Shown: positions 24,201 through 36,926, counted from the stretch's first letter. The stretch is DNA of 64,000 nt from Alisma plantago-aquatica (GCA_963693085.1 OY856410.1:566156406-566220405); one strand, 5' to 3'. Numbers and translations are program-made. Notes: generated from the sequence alone by a model not told the origin.

Positions 24201-25183
24201 AGATAGAGATATGGGTAGCTTGCAGAGATGACCCTAAGGCTGAGGCCATATAAGCATGAGGTTGCGGTCCTACTTTGGTTTTCGTGCACTAACCACGAGA
24301 AGGTGAGGTCATGGAGTCTGGCTCTCCCATTGACCTTGTATGGAACCATCATTTGGGCTTTGCAGCCAAAGGTTGGATTTGAGTTGGGACAACTCACTTC
24401 CTCAGGGCATAATAAAATGTAATCCAACCGAATGGTATATCTTACTTAGAGCAAAACACAGAACATTGATTGAGGCTTTGCTTATATAGCTGATCTAGTT
24501 ATACCTTGTAGTTATGTGTACGATCCTTATATTTTGTGATAAGTTCTTATAAAGCTTATCTTGTCAATAATGTTCCATAAAGAAATACTTGGTTATATGC
24601 CTCCTGGATATCTTGGTAAGAATGATGGGGATAATGGTCTGGCTCAGTATACTGCTCTTATTATATGCTTTATCAGTTATCTACTTTATCAGTTATCTTC
24701 TTTTATTGCTTTAATCTTATGAGGTTTTATAGTTTCGGTGGGGAGTTATGTTTCTCACTGGGACTGTGTGTCTCACCCCGCTGGTTTACAACCTTTTTAG
24801 GTGATTGCTCTAGACGTGGTGGTGGTCGCGAGGTTGTGGCCGAGCAGTAAGAGGAAGAACATTAGAAGGCAAGAGATGGACATGCTGCTGTTTTGGTGGT
24901 TTTGTAATAGAGTCCTAGAATCATCTCTGTACTCTCAGGTCCTCAGAGGTGTTTTGATGACGTTTCACGATGTATAGCTGTTGTACCTTTTGTATATCCT
25001 GTTGCTGGACTTACGTGGCCCGTTATGTATGTATCAATAGGTGATGAACTCTGGTGCTGACAGTACACCTGGTTCCGATAAGCTGTGGACATATATCAAG
25101 ACTTGTAAATGTTTATATAACATGTTTCTTTGTAGGATCTGGATGCAAAGTTCTCGCTGTCTGTGTGATGGCGGGGTGTCATA
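21297..25183 (+). mobile_element. Solo LTR of a Ty3/gypsy (Tekay-like) family, ~3.9 kb
   Basis: Interrupts the LTR at a site whose empty form is seen at 17143-17160. Starts TGTAAGGACCC and ends GGGGTGTCATA. Flanks gtaga (21292-21296) and ataga (25184-25188) are a 5 bp target duplication with one change. No coding or internal region is present, so it is best read as a solo LTR left by LTR-LTR recombination. It resembles the minus-strand LTR at 36927-40704 in order and short motifs (cttaaggcggg near 22107; the gacaactcacttcctc..ataaaatgtaat stretch near 24395). Its middle (22650-23280) is studded with variants of 'ccgatag/cgatac'. Confidence 0.7.
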
Positions 25184-25320
25184 ATAGATGTGTTATTTCC
25201 TACCTGCATATTTATATTATCTAGTTTTATCACAAGTGAAACACATGGATGCTTTGAACTTAGCTTTTTCTCTTATTTACCATGTTTTTGACTTCATTTC
25301 TTTTATGCCCCTTTTGGGTA
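25184..25320 (+). repeat. 3' LTR of the coding-less gypsy-type element, segment 2
   Basis: Matches 17148-17279 of the 5' LTR. Bounded by the solo LTR on the left and the Tekay-like element on the right. Confidence 0.75.
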
Positions 25321-28313
25321 TGTGACAAAGTGAGTTTTTATAATATTTTTCTCTCTCTTAAAAGTTTTATTATCAAATTTGTTGACCAAATTACCCTCTT
25401 ATACTTCCCTCACTCAAATGGACAAATATGTGTCACAAATTGCAAAAATATGCGAACCCTAGTATGCTATTATGATAAAATACATATGTTAATGTATTTA
25501 GTAAATGAACACATCAAATATTCAAAAGTTGGATCTCAAAATTATATTATAGTTTCATAACCACCTTATAAAACTACCCCTAAAATTTCATTACAATTGG
25601 ATGTACCAATTAGGAGTTATTCACAATTGAATTTTATGTGTTTTATGTCATCTATTAATCCCTAGGACCTAAGTTTCCTTTCCCATTTGATAAAAATATG
25701 TCACACACCCCTTTTTCTTGGTTGGGGGCGGATTTATGAACCATGGATCAGCCACGACCATCTGATCGGCTGATCAGGGATCATGTGAGATCCAACGGCC
25801 CCCGAATCATCCCTAACCTCCTACAAGACCCAGTTTCCACCCTCAACAGCGCAACAACCTCTCCAAAATAGCTAGCACCCGAATCTCATCACCTCAGCGC
25901 GAGATATTTGGAGGATAGACTCGTCTCATCGAGACGAGTTCAACAACCCTCTACTCACCTCCCCTCATCCACGCAACAGAGAGAACAACTCCCGATCCCT
26001 CACCCTTTCTCCTGGCAGCGGTGGTAGAATTTAGGGCTTCATCGCCCAGCCTCCCAAATGCCTTTTTAAACCCTCCAATAGCTCCACAACTTCCCCTTTA
26101 CTCTTTTCCCTGCATCGATTGCGAGATAGACACCCGAGCATACACCCCCTTCATACCTTCTTCAACCTCCAACCACCACCACCAAGCGAGCTCCACAACA
26201 TCGTCTTCTCCATTCTAACCTCCCCCGCACATTTGCCTGGACCCCACACATTCCCCCGTCACCACCACGAGGCCGCTAATCACCTTCCACTACATATCGA
26301 TCTCGGATCCGACAACCTTCCCTGCCCACGCGGCGGAGACAAGCTACGAGGGGTCTTGCACCCTATTTTAACCCTTGCTAGCTTCGGACCGAGCCTCTGA
26401 GTCTTTCCCAACCATCTCTTGTTTGTGGTTATCAACTGAGCACAAGAGAGACCTCGCTGATGTCTCCCCCCTGCTGCTCGAGCAAGCAGCAAGCCAAGGA
26501 AGTGCTGCCCGTGTGGAGCCGACTAGCGGCTAGCTGGACGAATCCCAGGATGCCCAATCAGCAAGCTAGCCCCACCTCTTGTAATCGAGGGATCAATCTG
26601 AGCCGTTGATCCAGTCGGATCCGGCCATTGATCGAGGTTATTCCTTTCCTTTTATTTTAGTTATTCTTTTTATTATTCAAGAAAATACATTGCTTTAGAA
26701 AAACCATAAAAGATGCTAGGAATATCAGATTGTAATGAACCTGTATACCATTTTGATCAGGAAATTACCCTCTATACAAATAAAATGATAGAAGGACCTG
26801 GATCCGTCTCTTTTTTCAAAAATAGTTGCCTAAAGCCTAAATGACCTCCTTGATTATAATGAATTATTGATAATAGTTTTCCTTGATGATATCTGACCTT
26901 CCAAAATGTTTTTAACCTTAGATGTAACCCTATTTACAATATAACTCGAAACACTAATTTAAGTAGATAAGTGATGAAATGATTAGAAGAAACCCTAAAT
27001 CTAATTTTCTCTCTCTACATGTATTTGGATATACATATTTTTATCTAATCTAGTATTATTAGATGATGTTTGGTGACCAGGATTGGTCCTAAACCATTGA
27101 ACGAACCCTAATTTCATGAATGATTAATATACTAGGGTTGCTTTTCCCCTTTTATCCAACCATCTTAGAAACCCTAGGTTATGGAAATCTTCTAATTGAT
27201 TAATTAAGTGCTATCTTTTAAGCAAACTAATTAATGATGGATCAGACCTGATAATATCTTTAAACTCAATTAAAATATGGGAAATCCCTGATCTGGAATT
27301 AAGATAACATAAAAAGGAATAATAACTAAGGACATATCTTAGCCTTGGTCACATGGACCAATTGTAATATTGTACCCTTGCTTTTTGTGCAGGGTGACTT
27401 ATTTCTTATTGATTCTAAATCCTTGGATATCTGATTTGAACAAGCAGGTACGTGGTCTTATAAGTATAGGACTAGTTTTCTGGTTGCCTATGATATGTAT
27501 ACCTTGAATGCTCGTATTTGAATATGATTGCTTGGTTGACTAGTATGAGTTATACTTTGCCAAATCTAATGTAACATAAAGGGTTATGATGGGTTGTAGC
27601 TACTAGAGAACATAGCTTGGTGTGGATGTATGTTGCCAAATATGGATGTATGTTTCCTTGGCCCATGTTAGATGTATGATGATATTATATTGCCCACACT
27701 AGATGTAAGTCAAGTGCAATATGAGTAGTACAACCACATCAAAATGATTGTAATAAAAAGGATGTTTACCTAATTTTTGTCTTAAGAAATGGTTTTATCT
27801 CTCTTTTCTTCTTGTTCAAATATTTTCCTTTATGCAACCTTATTAGTGTAACTTTTACCACGTACCAGCTCTGCTGATGTTTAGTTTCTCGTATTTTCTA
27901 GGTGCAAGGAACAATTGACAACAAAGTGAAATGCATGCTCAAAGTACCTGAAGGCATAAAAGAATAAACTTGGAGGATATATTAGATAGATCTTTTCCTC
28001 TTATCTCATTTCTTGCTAGATGTTAGTTTATTTCTTTTCTTAGTTGATATTGAGGATGATTGAGATCCTATGTAATAAAGTTAACTTTCTCTAGAACAAT
28101 ATTTTCTCTCCATATGTAATGACTTTATTATCTTTATGAATGAGTGTTTGTGTGGCATAAAATGCTGATGTGGACTTGATCTTAGCTCAATCTCTATTTT
28201 TAGTTGACTACCCTAATCTCTTATATTTTCCCTTTTGACATCTATATATATGAGTGCACACACATTTATGAATGTCACTATGGAAAGTATATAGAAATTG
28301 GGGGGACGTCACA
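25321..28313 (+). repeat. 5' LTR of the Tekay-like element (2993 bp)
   Basis: Begins TGTGACAAAGTGAG and ends GGGGACGTCACA, just before the priming site. Near-identical in length and sequence to 33439-36433; differences cluster around 25730-25800, many being C/T or G/A. ORFs at 26021-26400 lie in a pyrimidine-rich part and are not kept in the same form in the other copy. Confidence 0.9.
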
Positions 28314-28315
28314 GT

Positions 28316-28328
28316 TGGTATCTGAGCC
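28316..28328 (+). other. Primer binding site of the Tekay-like element
   Basis: TGGTATCTGAGCC two bases after the LTR end; one base different from the TGGTATCAGAGCC initiator-Met tRNA match. Confidence 0.8.
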
Positions 28329-28855
28329 GATGTTCACACATCAAGTCAAATGAACTTAATTCACCCTATTTTGAGTCTAGGGTAGTCCTTGAGTTAGGGA
28401 TGTGAAGGGTTGAGGTGTCTAGGATAGCATCTGCCATGGGTCTGACTAAAGTCTCCGAGCCACTTAGCTTGGCAATCACGAGGCTACCTTTATGGAAGTA
28501 TAAGTCTACCTGGACGATATCCTAAGTGTCCCCTATTCTTGGGGGTACCTTAATTTAGGAACCTTCTCATCTATAGATTTCCCCTCTCACCTCCTCTATA
28601 GGAAAAATTTCTCCCTCTCATCTATGCTTTAAAATAAATTTTCCCTCTTACCTCTGTTATAAGGTTAGGAAGGAGTCTCTCTATTTAGAAAGTCCTAAGG
28701 ATCGACTGATAAGGATTTTAGGATATCCTCTATAAATCATAACATTCTGACCATTAATTTTTGATAAATTAGAATAATGAAATATCATGTGATGATAATA
28801 AAGATAATAATAATTGTTGAAGTAATAGATCTAATATGTTCAAATTAATTTCAGG

Positions 28856-29957
28856 ATGCCTCCTAAGACTCGTAACTCAAAGGCCTCAGAGGAATCGTCC
28901 TCTAAAAAGAGAAAAGAACCTAAAACCTCTAAAGTACCTGATCCTGATGTCGGGGCCAAGGAAAGATGGGAGGAACAAAAGAAAATCCTTCTAGACTTTA
29001 TGGAAACCCTCGCCACCAAAGGAACCCCTGAATCTAGCTCCTCTAGGAAGAAGGAGGTGACGATAATAGACTTCATTAAGCTCAACCCTGACTCCTTTTG
29101 GGGGGAAGATCAGCCTGAGGTCATGGACAAGGCTGGGGCCTGGATCCTTTCCATAGAGAATGCCTTTCGTACCCTAGAAGTACCTGAGGAAAAGAAGGTC
29201 AAATTCACCACCCATTTGCTTAAGGGAGGGGCAAAGATCTGGTGGGAGAACTATGGTGGGAACCAGGGAGAGGAAGTAGACAACTTGGAGTGGGAAGCCT
29301 TCAAGACCCTCTTCATCGACTGTTTCATGCCCATAGCTAAGAGGAAGAGGAAAGAGAAAATGTACATGGAGCTTAGGCAGGGCAGTCTCTTAGTGGCTGA
29401 TTATACCCGGAAGTTTAGGCTTCTAGAATGCTATGCTCGTATCCAGACTGAGGACCGCCTCACTGAGAATTATGTAGATTGTCTCTCCGCACACCTGAAA
29501 ACCCTAGTTATAGCCTCCCGTCCCCAAAGCATTGATGAAGCCCTAGACATGGCCCTTAAGCAGGAAAGGGAGAAGGGATTGCAGAAGCCTTCTAGCATGG
29601 GATATTTAGGGTTGACCACCACTGAGGAAGAGAAGTTCAAGAAGTTCCACCCCGGCGATAATAAAGGATCAGGGAAAGGAGGAGGTTTAGGGAAGAAAGG
29701 ACCAAAGAATAGCAAGCTGATGGATTACTGCAACAAATGCAAGACTTGCGGACGAGGACATGATGGGCCTTATCGCTACACCAAGCCAGTCTGCTACAAC
29801 TGCAAGAAAGAGGGACATTTCCTTGCCAAGTGCCCCAATGCGTCTATTCTTAGCAAACCTCCAGTGGGTGCTCCACCCCCTCAGGGACACCGCAATGCTA
29901 GGATGTTCGCAGTAATAGAAGAGGAGGCTAGGGCAAATACAAACCAGCTTGTCAAAG
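28856..29957 (+). CDS. gag: Gag of the Tekay-like element (intact; exon 1 of Gag-Pol)
   Basis: ATG at 28856 opens an uninterrupted frame (MPPKTRNSK..). Residues ~1-60 are lysine/serine-rich. Residues ~95-215 form the Retrotrans_gag core, with AWILSIENAF, KVKFTTHLLKGGAKIWWENY and ELRQGSLLVADYTRKF. A CNKCKTCGRGH stretch (~293-303) precedes a canonical CCHC knuckle CYNCKKEGHFLAKC at residues 313-326. Gag forms the particle and packages RNA. The frame runs on past 29957 to TAA at 30017-30019, giving 387 residues if unspliced; the last ~20 residues would then be encoded by the intron-like segment and have no family resemblance. If the segment is spliced out, the frame continues into protease. This is the only long intact protein frame of the element. 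Confidence 0.85.
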
Positions 29958-30039
29958 GTAACCTTAATTCTTTTTTTTATATATATCTAATATCTTGTTC
30001 AATGCCTTCAATTATTTAAAATGTAATTATCATGTGTAG
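29958..30039 (+). other. Putative 82 bp spliceosomal intron between gag and pol
   Basis: Donor AAAG|GTAACC, acceptor TGTGTAG|GC, 17 G/C out of 82 bases (79% A+T, T-rich) inside a much GC-richer coding context, and a branch-like CTAAT at 29987-29991. Joining 29957 to 30040 restores a single frame across the boundary (..QLVKG then [10 protein letters not shown]), leading straight into the protease DSG motif. Unspliced, the frame meets TAA at 30017. Length is within the range of small plant introns. RNA evidence is needed, but the frame-exact junction with both consensus borders is hard to get by chance. Confidence 0.65.
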
Positions 30040-32009
30040 GCATTGTTTTCTTGAATGGACATCATGTTAAAGCATTGTTTGATTCTGGATCAACAAATAC
30101 GTTTATCTCTCAAAATCTGGCCTCAATGTTGCACTTACATATAAGGGATTTGGGGTATATTCTGGATGTGTCAACTCCTAGTGGCAAAATATTCACTACA
30201 TTACAGAAAACTAATGTCCTCCCTCTTAAATTCGAAAATCATGATACGCCCTTTGAATTCATTCTCTTAACCATGGAAAACTTTGATGTTATTCTTGGCA
30301 TGGATTGGCTATACACATATCATGCTCACATTGACTGTAGAAACAAGACGGTAGTTCTCTCTCAACCTCATTCCTCTCCTATAGTGATCCCTCGGGGAAG
30401 AAGATTCTATAATAATATAATGATTTCCTCTCTAAAAGCTAAAAAGCTCATATCTAAAGGATGTAAAGTCTTCCTCGCATTCGTCTCAGAGACCAGTCCT
30501 GACAACGGCCCTATAGAAAGACTGGAGGTGGTATGTGATTTCGTTGACGTATTTCCGGAGGAGCTTCCTGGACTGCCTCCAAATAGAGACATTGAGTTCT
30601 CCATAGATCTTCTTCTTGGAACCACTCTGATATCTAGGGCACCGTATAGGATGGTACCTGCTGAGCTTATGGAGCTGAAGAAACAATTACAAGAACTTCT
30701 TGATAAAGGTTTTATCCACCCTAGTTTTTCCCCTTGGGGTGCACCTATCCTTGTTGTTAAAAAGAAAGATGGTTCAATGCAGATGTGTATTGACTATCAC
30801 ATGTTGAACCAAGCTACCATTAAAAACAAGTATCCTCTCCCTCGTATTGATGACCTTTTTGATCAACTTCGTACTGCTAAAGTTTTCTCAAAAAATGATC
30901 TTCGTTCTGGCTACCATCAACTTAAGGTCAAGGATTTAGATATATCCAAGACTGCTTTTTGAACTTGTTATGGGCACTACGAATTTCTGGTGATGCCGTT
31001 TGGGTTGACCAACGCACCTGGCATATTCATGAACTTGATGAACAAAGTTTTCCAACCTTATCTTGATGAGTTTGTGGTTGTCTTCATCGATGATATTCTG
31101 ATCTATTCTGACTCTATGGAAAAACATCGAGAACATCTGAAGTCTGTCCTTGAGATTCTTCAAGCTCAGAAATTCTATGGAAAGCTTTCTAAATGTGAAT
31201 TCTGGATTGACAAAGTTATGTTTCTTGGACATGTCATTTCCGGGGGTAACATATCTATTGATCCTGCTAAAGTATATGCTGTACTTGATTGGCAACCTCC
31301 TCACAATCCTTCTAAAATCCGGAGTTTCTTAGGTCTGGCCGGATATTATCGTCGTTTTATTCCGAATTTCTCCAAAGTGGCACTTCCTCTCATTAAGATT
31401 ACTCAGAATGATGAGCATTTCATCTGGTCAGCTGCTTGTGAGTCTAGCTTCCAAGAGCTCAAATAGAAGTTGACGTCAGCACCTGTCCTTGTTCTACCCT
31501 CTGGCAATGAAGGATTTGTGATATTCATTGATGCTTCCCGACATGGTCTAGGGTGTGTCCTACAACAGAACGGGAAAGTAGTGGCATTTGCTTCTAGACA
31601 GCTGAAACCTAATGAGTTGAATTACCCTACGCATGATTTAGAGTTAGTTGCTATCATCCATGCTCTCAAAATATGGAGGCACTATTTGTACAGGGCAACA
31701 TTTGATATCTTCACCGACCATAAAAGCCTCAAGTACATTCTGACGCAAAAGGATTTGAATCTGCGACAACGACGGTGGATCGAGTACCTGAAGGACTATG
31801 ACTTCACCATTGGCTACCATCCATGCAAGGCCAATGAGGTTGCAGTTGCTCTTAGTAGGAAAAGAGCCATTTGTGCATCCCTGTCTGTACCTGAATGGAG
31901 GAACATGGAGGACCTAGCAAGCTGGAGACCACGATTCCTAGCTGACCGTATGCATGTCAATAACATCTCTATCACTTCCAACCTACATTCTGAACTTCTA
32001 TAGGCATAG
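30040..32009 (+). pseudogene. pol: Pol part 1: protease, reverse transcriptase, RNase H (Tekay-like)
   Basis: Protease with [12 protein letters not shown] (~30069-30104). RT follows: [69 protein letters not shown] and the catalytic FIDD box near 31083-31094. Then the gypsy RNase [36 protein letters not shown]. In-frame stops: TGA 30961 (family Arg, CGA), TAG 31465 (Gln, CAG), TAG 32001 and 32007 (CAG in context). All fit single C-to-T changes. Catalytic Asp residues are kept, so decay is recent. The frame is continuous with gag if the 82 bp segment is spliced. Confidence 0.85.
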
Positions 32010-33402
32010 AAAGCTAGTCCCGAGCTTGCAGAACTCTCCTCTCTCCTAGCTAAACCGCATACACATCTGTCTGTGGGTCTTGATGGTGGTCTTCAATATA
32101 AGAACCATATGTTGGTCCCTGAGCAGTCAGCTGTAAAGACAACAATTCTTAGTGAGGCACATGGGTCCAAGTACACAGTTCATCCCGGCACAACGAAGAT
32201 GTACAAAGACCTAGTTCTGGTGGAGAGGCATGAAGCACGACATTGCAAATTTTGTATCCAGGTGTCTGACATGCCAGAGAATCAAGGCCGAGCATCAAAG
32301 ACCAGGTGGTCTACTGCAACCCCTCGAGATCCCAGAATGGAAATGCGAACATATCACTATGGATTTCGTAGTGGGATTACCCAGGACCAGGAAGGGGTAC
32401 GATGCTGCATGGGTTATTGTGGATCGTCTCACCAAGTCAGCTCATTTTCTACCCGTGAAGACTACTGTGAAAGTTTCTGAGTTGGCCGACCTTTATATAC
32501 GGGAGATTGTACGTCTGCATGGAGTTCCAGCATCCATTGTCTCGGACTGGGACCCAAAGTTCACTTCAAAGCTATGGAAACCGGTTCAAGAAGAATTGGG
32601 CATCAAGTTGAACTTCAGTACAGCTTATCATCCGCAGATAGATGGATAGTCAGAACGAACAATACAGATTCTGGAGGATCTTCTATGAGCTTGTGTGCTT
32701 GACTGGGAAGGCTCGTGGGACCATTAACTGCCTTTAGCTGAGTTCGCCTATAATAATAGTTATCGGGCGAGTATTGGTATGCCACCATACGAAGCTCTCT
32801 ATGGCCGACCGTGCAGATCTCCATTACATTGGGACGATGTCGGAGAACACACCTTGATGAAATCTGAGGAGATGCAGCTGTATGCGGATAAAGTTGCATT
32901 GATTAGGCAGAGAATGAAGCGAGCACAAGATAGGCAAAAATCATATGCAGATGCTCACTGACAGGAACGTCAGTTCAAGGAAGGTGATCATGTCTTTCTG
33001 AAGATCCGACCTGTTCGAGCTTTGGCCAAGAATAGGGGAAAGCTCAGTACTCATTATGTGGGACCCTTTGAGATTCTTGAAAGGGTTGGAGAATGTGCCT
33101 ATCATCTTACTTTGCCACCTCAGTATAGTGCCATGCATAATGTCTTTCATGTATCTAATCTGAAGCCTTATGTCAAAGACCCCAGTCACATTCTGAATCA
33201 TGAACCTCTTGAGCTGAAAGATGATTTGTCCTATGCTGAGACACCAGTCAAAATCCTGGATTTCAAGACAAAGGAGCTTTGCAGTAATCGGCATATAGAT
33301 ATGGTGAAATTTCTCTGGAGCCACCATGATCAGACCGATGCCACATGGGAGCTCAAGTCCGAAGTCGAGCGGAAATATCAACATCTCTTTCAGGCTGCTT
33401 GA
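32010..33402 (+). pseudogene. pol: Pol part 2: integrase and chromodomain (Tekay-like)
   Basis: Starts in the RT frame (HHCC zinc region: VHPGTTKMYKDL near 32175), then shifts frame at about 32211-32222, where ~1-2 bases are missing before the WWRGMKHDI block. The rest, from 32230, gives CLTCQRIKAEHQ, HITMDFVVGLP, RLTKSAHFLP, SDWDPKFTS and AYHPQIDG, then SERT. These place the D,D,E residues; the usual Arg after SD is Trp here. Stops: TAG 32647, TGA 32686, TAA 32725, TGA 32959. The C-terminal ~50 residues (33240-33400, VKILDFKTKEL..VKFLWSHHDQTDATWE) are a chromodomain, which in chromoviruses targets integration to heterochromatin. This defines the lineage as a Tekay/Del-like chromovirus. Stop TGA at 33400. 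Confidence 0.85.
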
Positions 33403-33438
33403 ATTTTGAGGACAAAATTCTTAAAAAGGAGGGGAGAA
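33402..33438 (+). other. 3' signature and polypurine tract of the Tekay-like element
   Basis: TTTTGAGGACAAAATTC directly follows the pol stop and leads into the purine-rich AAAAAGGAGGGGAGAA (33423-33438) before the LTR. Near-identical signatures stand before the LTRs at 18563 (+) and 46836 (-). Confidence 0.85.
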
Positions 33439-36433
33439 TGTGACAAAGTGAGTTTTTATAATATTTTTCTCTCTCTTAAAAGTTTTATTATCAAATTTGT
33501 TGACCAAATTACCCTCTTATACTTCCCTCACTCAATTGGACAAATATGTGTCACAAATTGCAAAAATATGCGAACCTTAGTATGCTATTATGATAAAATA
33601 CATATGTTAATGTATTTAGTAAATGAACACATCAAATATTAGAAAGTTGGATCTCAAAATTATATTATAGTTTCATAACCACCTTATAAAACTATCCCTA
33701 AAATTTCATTACAATTGGATGTACCAATTAGGAGTTATTCACAATTGAATTTTATGTGTTTTATGTCATCTATTAGTCCCTAGGACCTAAGTTTCCTTTC
33801 CCATTTGATAGAAATATGTCACAAACCCCTTTTTCTTGGTTGGGGGAAGATTTATGAACTAGGGATCAGCCACAACCGTCCGATCGGATGATCAGGGATC
33901 GTGCGAGATCCAACGGCCCCCAGATCATCCCTAACCTCCCACAAGACCCGGTCTCCACCCTCAACAGCGCAACAACCTCTCCAAAATAGCCAGTGCCCGA
34001 ATCTCATCACCTTAGTGTGAGATATTTGGAGGATAGACTCATCTCACCGAGATGAGTTCAACAACCCTCTACTCACCTCCCCTCATCCACGTAACAGAGA
34101 GAACAACTCCCAATCCCTCACCCTTTCTCCTGGCAGCGGCGGTAGAATTTAGGGCTTCATCGCCCAACCTCCCAAATGCCTTTTTAAACCCTCCAATAGC
34201 TCCACAACTTCCCCTTTACTCTTTTCCCTTAATCAATTGCGAGATAGACACCCCGAGCATACACCCCCTTCCCACCTTCTTCAACCTCCAGCCACCACCA
34301 CCAAGCAAGCTCCACAACATCGTCTTCTCCCTTCTAACCTCCCCCGCACATTCGCCTGGACCCCACGCATTACCCCGTCACCACCATGAGGCCGCCGATC
34401 ACCTTCCACTAAATATCGATCTCGGCTCCGGAAACCTTGCCTGCCCACGTGGCGGCGACAAGCTACAAGGGGTCTTGCACCCTATTTTAACCCTTTCTAG
34501 CTTCGGACCGAGCTCCTGAGTCTTTCCCAACCATTTCCTGTCCGTGGTTATCAACTGAGCACGAGAGAGACCTCGCTGAAGTCTCCCCTCCTGCTGCTCG
34601 AGCAAACAGCAAGCCAAGGAAGTGCTGCCCATGTGGAGCCGACCAACGACTAGCTGGACAAATCCCAGGACGCCCAATCAGCAAGCTAGCCCCACCTCTT
34701 GCAATCGAGGGATCAATCTGAGCCGTTGATCCAGTCGGATCCGACCATTGATCGAGGTTATTCCTTTCCTTTTATTTTAGTTATTCTTTTTATTATTCAA
34801 GAAAATACATTACCTTAGAAAAACCATAAAAGATGCTAGGAATATCAGATTGTAATGAACCTATATACCATTTTGACCATGAAATTACCCTATATCCAAA
34901 TAAAATGATAGCAGGACCTGGATCCGTCTCCTTTTTCAAAAATAGTTGCCTAAAGCCTAAATAACCTCCTTGATTATAATTAATTATTGATAATAGTTTT
35001 CCTTGATGATATTTGACCTTCCAAAATGTTTTTAACCTTAGATGTAACCCTATTTCCAATATAACTCGAAACACTAATTTAAGTAGATAAATGATGAAAT
35101 GATTATAAGAAACCCTAAATCTAATTTTCTCTCCCTACATGTAATTGGATATACATCTTTTTATCTAATCTAGTATTATTAGATGATGTTTGGTGACCAG
35201 GATTGGTCCTAAACCCTGGAACGAACCCTGATGTCATGAATGATTAATATACTAGGGTTGCTCTTCCCCTTTTATCCAACCATCTTAGAAACCCTAGGTT
35301 ATGGAAATCTTCTAATTGATTAATTAAATGCTATCTTTTAAGCAAACTAATTAATGATGGACCAGACCTGATAATATCTTTAAACTCAATTAAAATATGG
35401 GAAATTCATGATCTGGAATTAAGATAACATAAAAAGGAATAATAACTAAGGACATATCTTAGCCTTGGTCACATGGACAAATTGTAATATTGTACCCTTG
35501 CTTTCTGTGCAGAGTGACTTATTTCGTGTTGATTCTAAATCTTTGGATATCTGATTTGAACAAGCAGGTACGTGGTCTTATAAGTATAAGACTAGTTTTC
35601 TGGTTGCCTATGATATGTATACCTTGAATGCTCATATTTGAAAATGATTGCTTGGTTGACTAGTATGAGTTATACTTCGCCAAATCTAATGTAACATAAA
35701 TGGTTATGATGGGTTGTACCTACTAGAGCACATAGCCTGGTGTGGATGTATGTTGCCTAACATGGATGTATGTTTCCTTGGCCCATGTTAGATGTATGAT
35801 GATATTATATTGCCCACACTAGATGTAAGTCAAGTGCAATATGAGTAGTACAACCACATCAAAATGATTGTAATAAAAAGGATGTTTACCTAATTTTCAT
35901 CTTAAGAAATGGTTTTATCTCTCTTTTCTTCTTGTTCAAATATTTTCCTTTATGCAACCTTATTAGTGTAACTTTTACCACGTACCATCTCTGTTGATGT
36001 TTAGTTTGTCGTATTTTCTAGGTGCAAGGAACAATTGACAACAAAGTGAAATGCATGCTCAAAGTACCTGAAGACATAAAAGAATAAACTTGGAGGATAT
36101 ATTAGATAGATCTTTTCCTCTTATCTCATTTCTTGATAGATGTTAGTTTATTTCTTTTCTTAGTTGATATTGAGGATGATTGAGATCCTATGTAATAAAG
36201 TTAACTTTCTCTAGAACAATATTTTCTCTCCATATGTAATGACTTTATTATCTTTATGAATGAGTGTTTGTGTGGCATAAAATGCTGATGTGGACTTGAT
36301 CTTGGCTCAATCTCTGTTTTTAGTTGACTACCCTAATCTCTTATATTTTCCCTTTTGACATCTATAGATATGAGTGCACGCACATCTATGAATGTCACCA
36401 TGGAAAGTATATAGAAATTGAGGGGACGTCACA
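33439..36433 (+). repeat. 3' LTR of the Tekay-like element (2995 bp)
   Basis: TGTGACAAAG..GACGTCACA, the partner of 25321-28313. A 155-codon plus-strand ORF at 34052-34519 is not conserved in frame in the 5' LTR and lies in a pyrimidine-rich stretch, so it is not called as a gene. Confidence 0.9.
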
Positions 36434-36926
36434 TGGTAGTACTTTACTTTTATATGGGAAGCCTTTTATTTGATTTCCTTATTCTTTTAAATTGCTCAAT
36501 TTCCTTTTTAGTATGCACATACTAGCCTTTTCTGATGTTTCCTTTTCTTCTTTTCTTACTGGGGTATGCTTCCAACCCTAGGTGAAGGACTTGGATGACA
36601 TGGCATGAAAACTTGGACTTAACTTAAGGAGTTAAAGCTTGGAGACAAAGTTGTTATGGTTTAGATTTCCCTCTACTAGATCCTTATGATGTACCCTTTA
36701 TGTAAACCATTGTTGGATATGATGTTGAGGTACTTTTTTAATCTTATGATAAATTGAATATAGTTAATGTTTTTAATCCAATTCTAAACTTTGGTGTTAT
36801 GATACATTCATGTTGAATAAATTGGTTTCATCCCTTTGGCAAAATTTTTATGTTGGTGTTTGGTTTTGGATGTTGCCTTTTTATTTTAGTAGGGAGTGGT
36901 TCCCCTTTGGGATCCCACTCCTTACA
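36434..36926 (+). repeat. 3' LTR of the coding-less gypsy-type element, segment 3
   Basis: Continues the match to the 5' LTR (17276-17772), ending gatcccactccttaca at 36926. It abuts minus-strand LTR-like sequence, suggesting that the host element had itself inserted there. Confidence 0.75.

Larger units (their letters stand above)
25321..36433 (+). mobile_element. Complete Tekay/Del-like chromovirus (Ty3/gypsy), 11.1 kb
   Basis: Two closely similar LTRs (25321-28313, 33439-36433), priming site, gag, protease, RT, RNase H, integrase, chromodomain and purine tract, in gypsy order (integrase after RNase H). Flanked by gggta (25316-25320) and tggta (36434-36438), a 5 bp target duplication with one change; the uninterrupted site is at 17275-17280. 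It inserted into an existing LTR. Gag is open, but pol has eight in-frame stops and one frameshift, so this copy cannot move on its own. An 82 bp intron-like segment separates gag from pol. Confidence 0.9.

Noticed and set aside
34052..34519. 155-codon ORF in the Tekay-like 3' LTR
   Set aside because: The 5' LTR counterpart (26021-26400) is split between frames and the composition is pyrimidine-biased. It has the look of an incidental ORF in a leader-like region.
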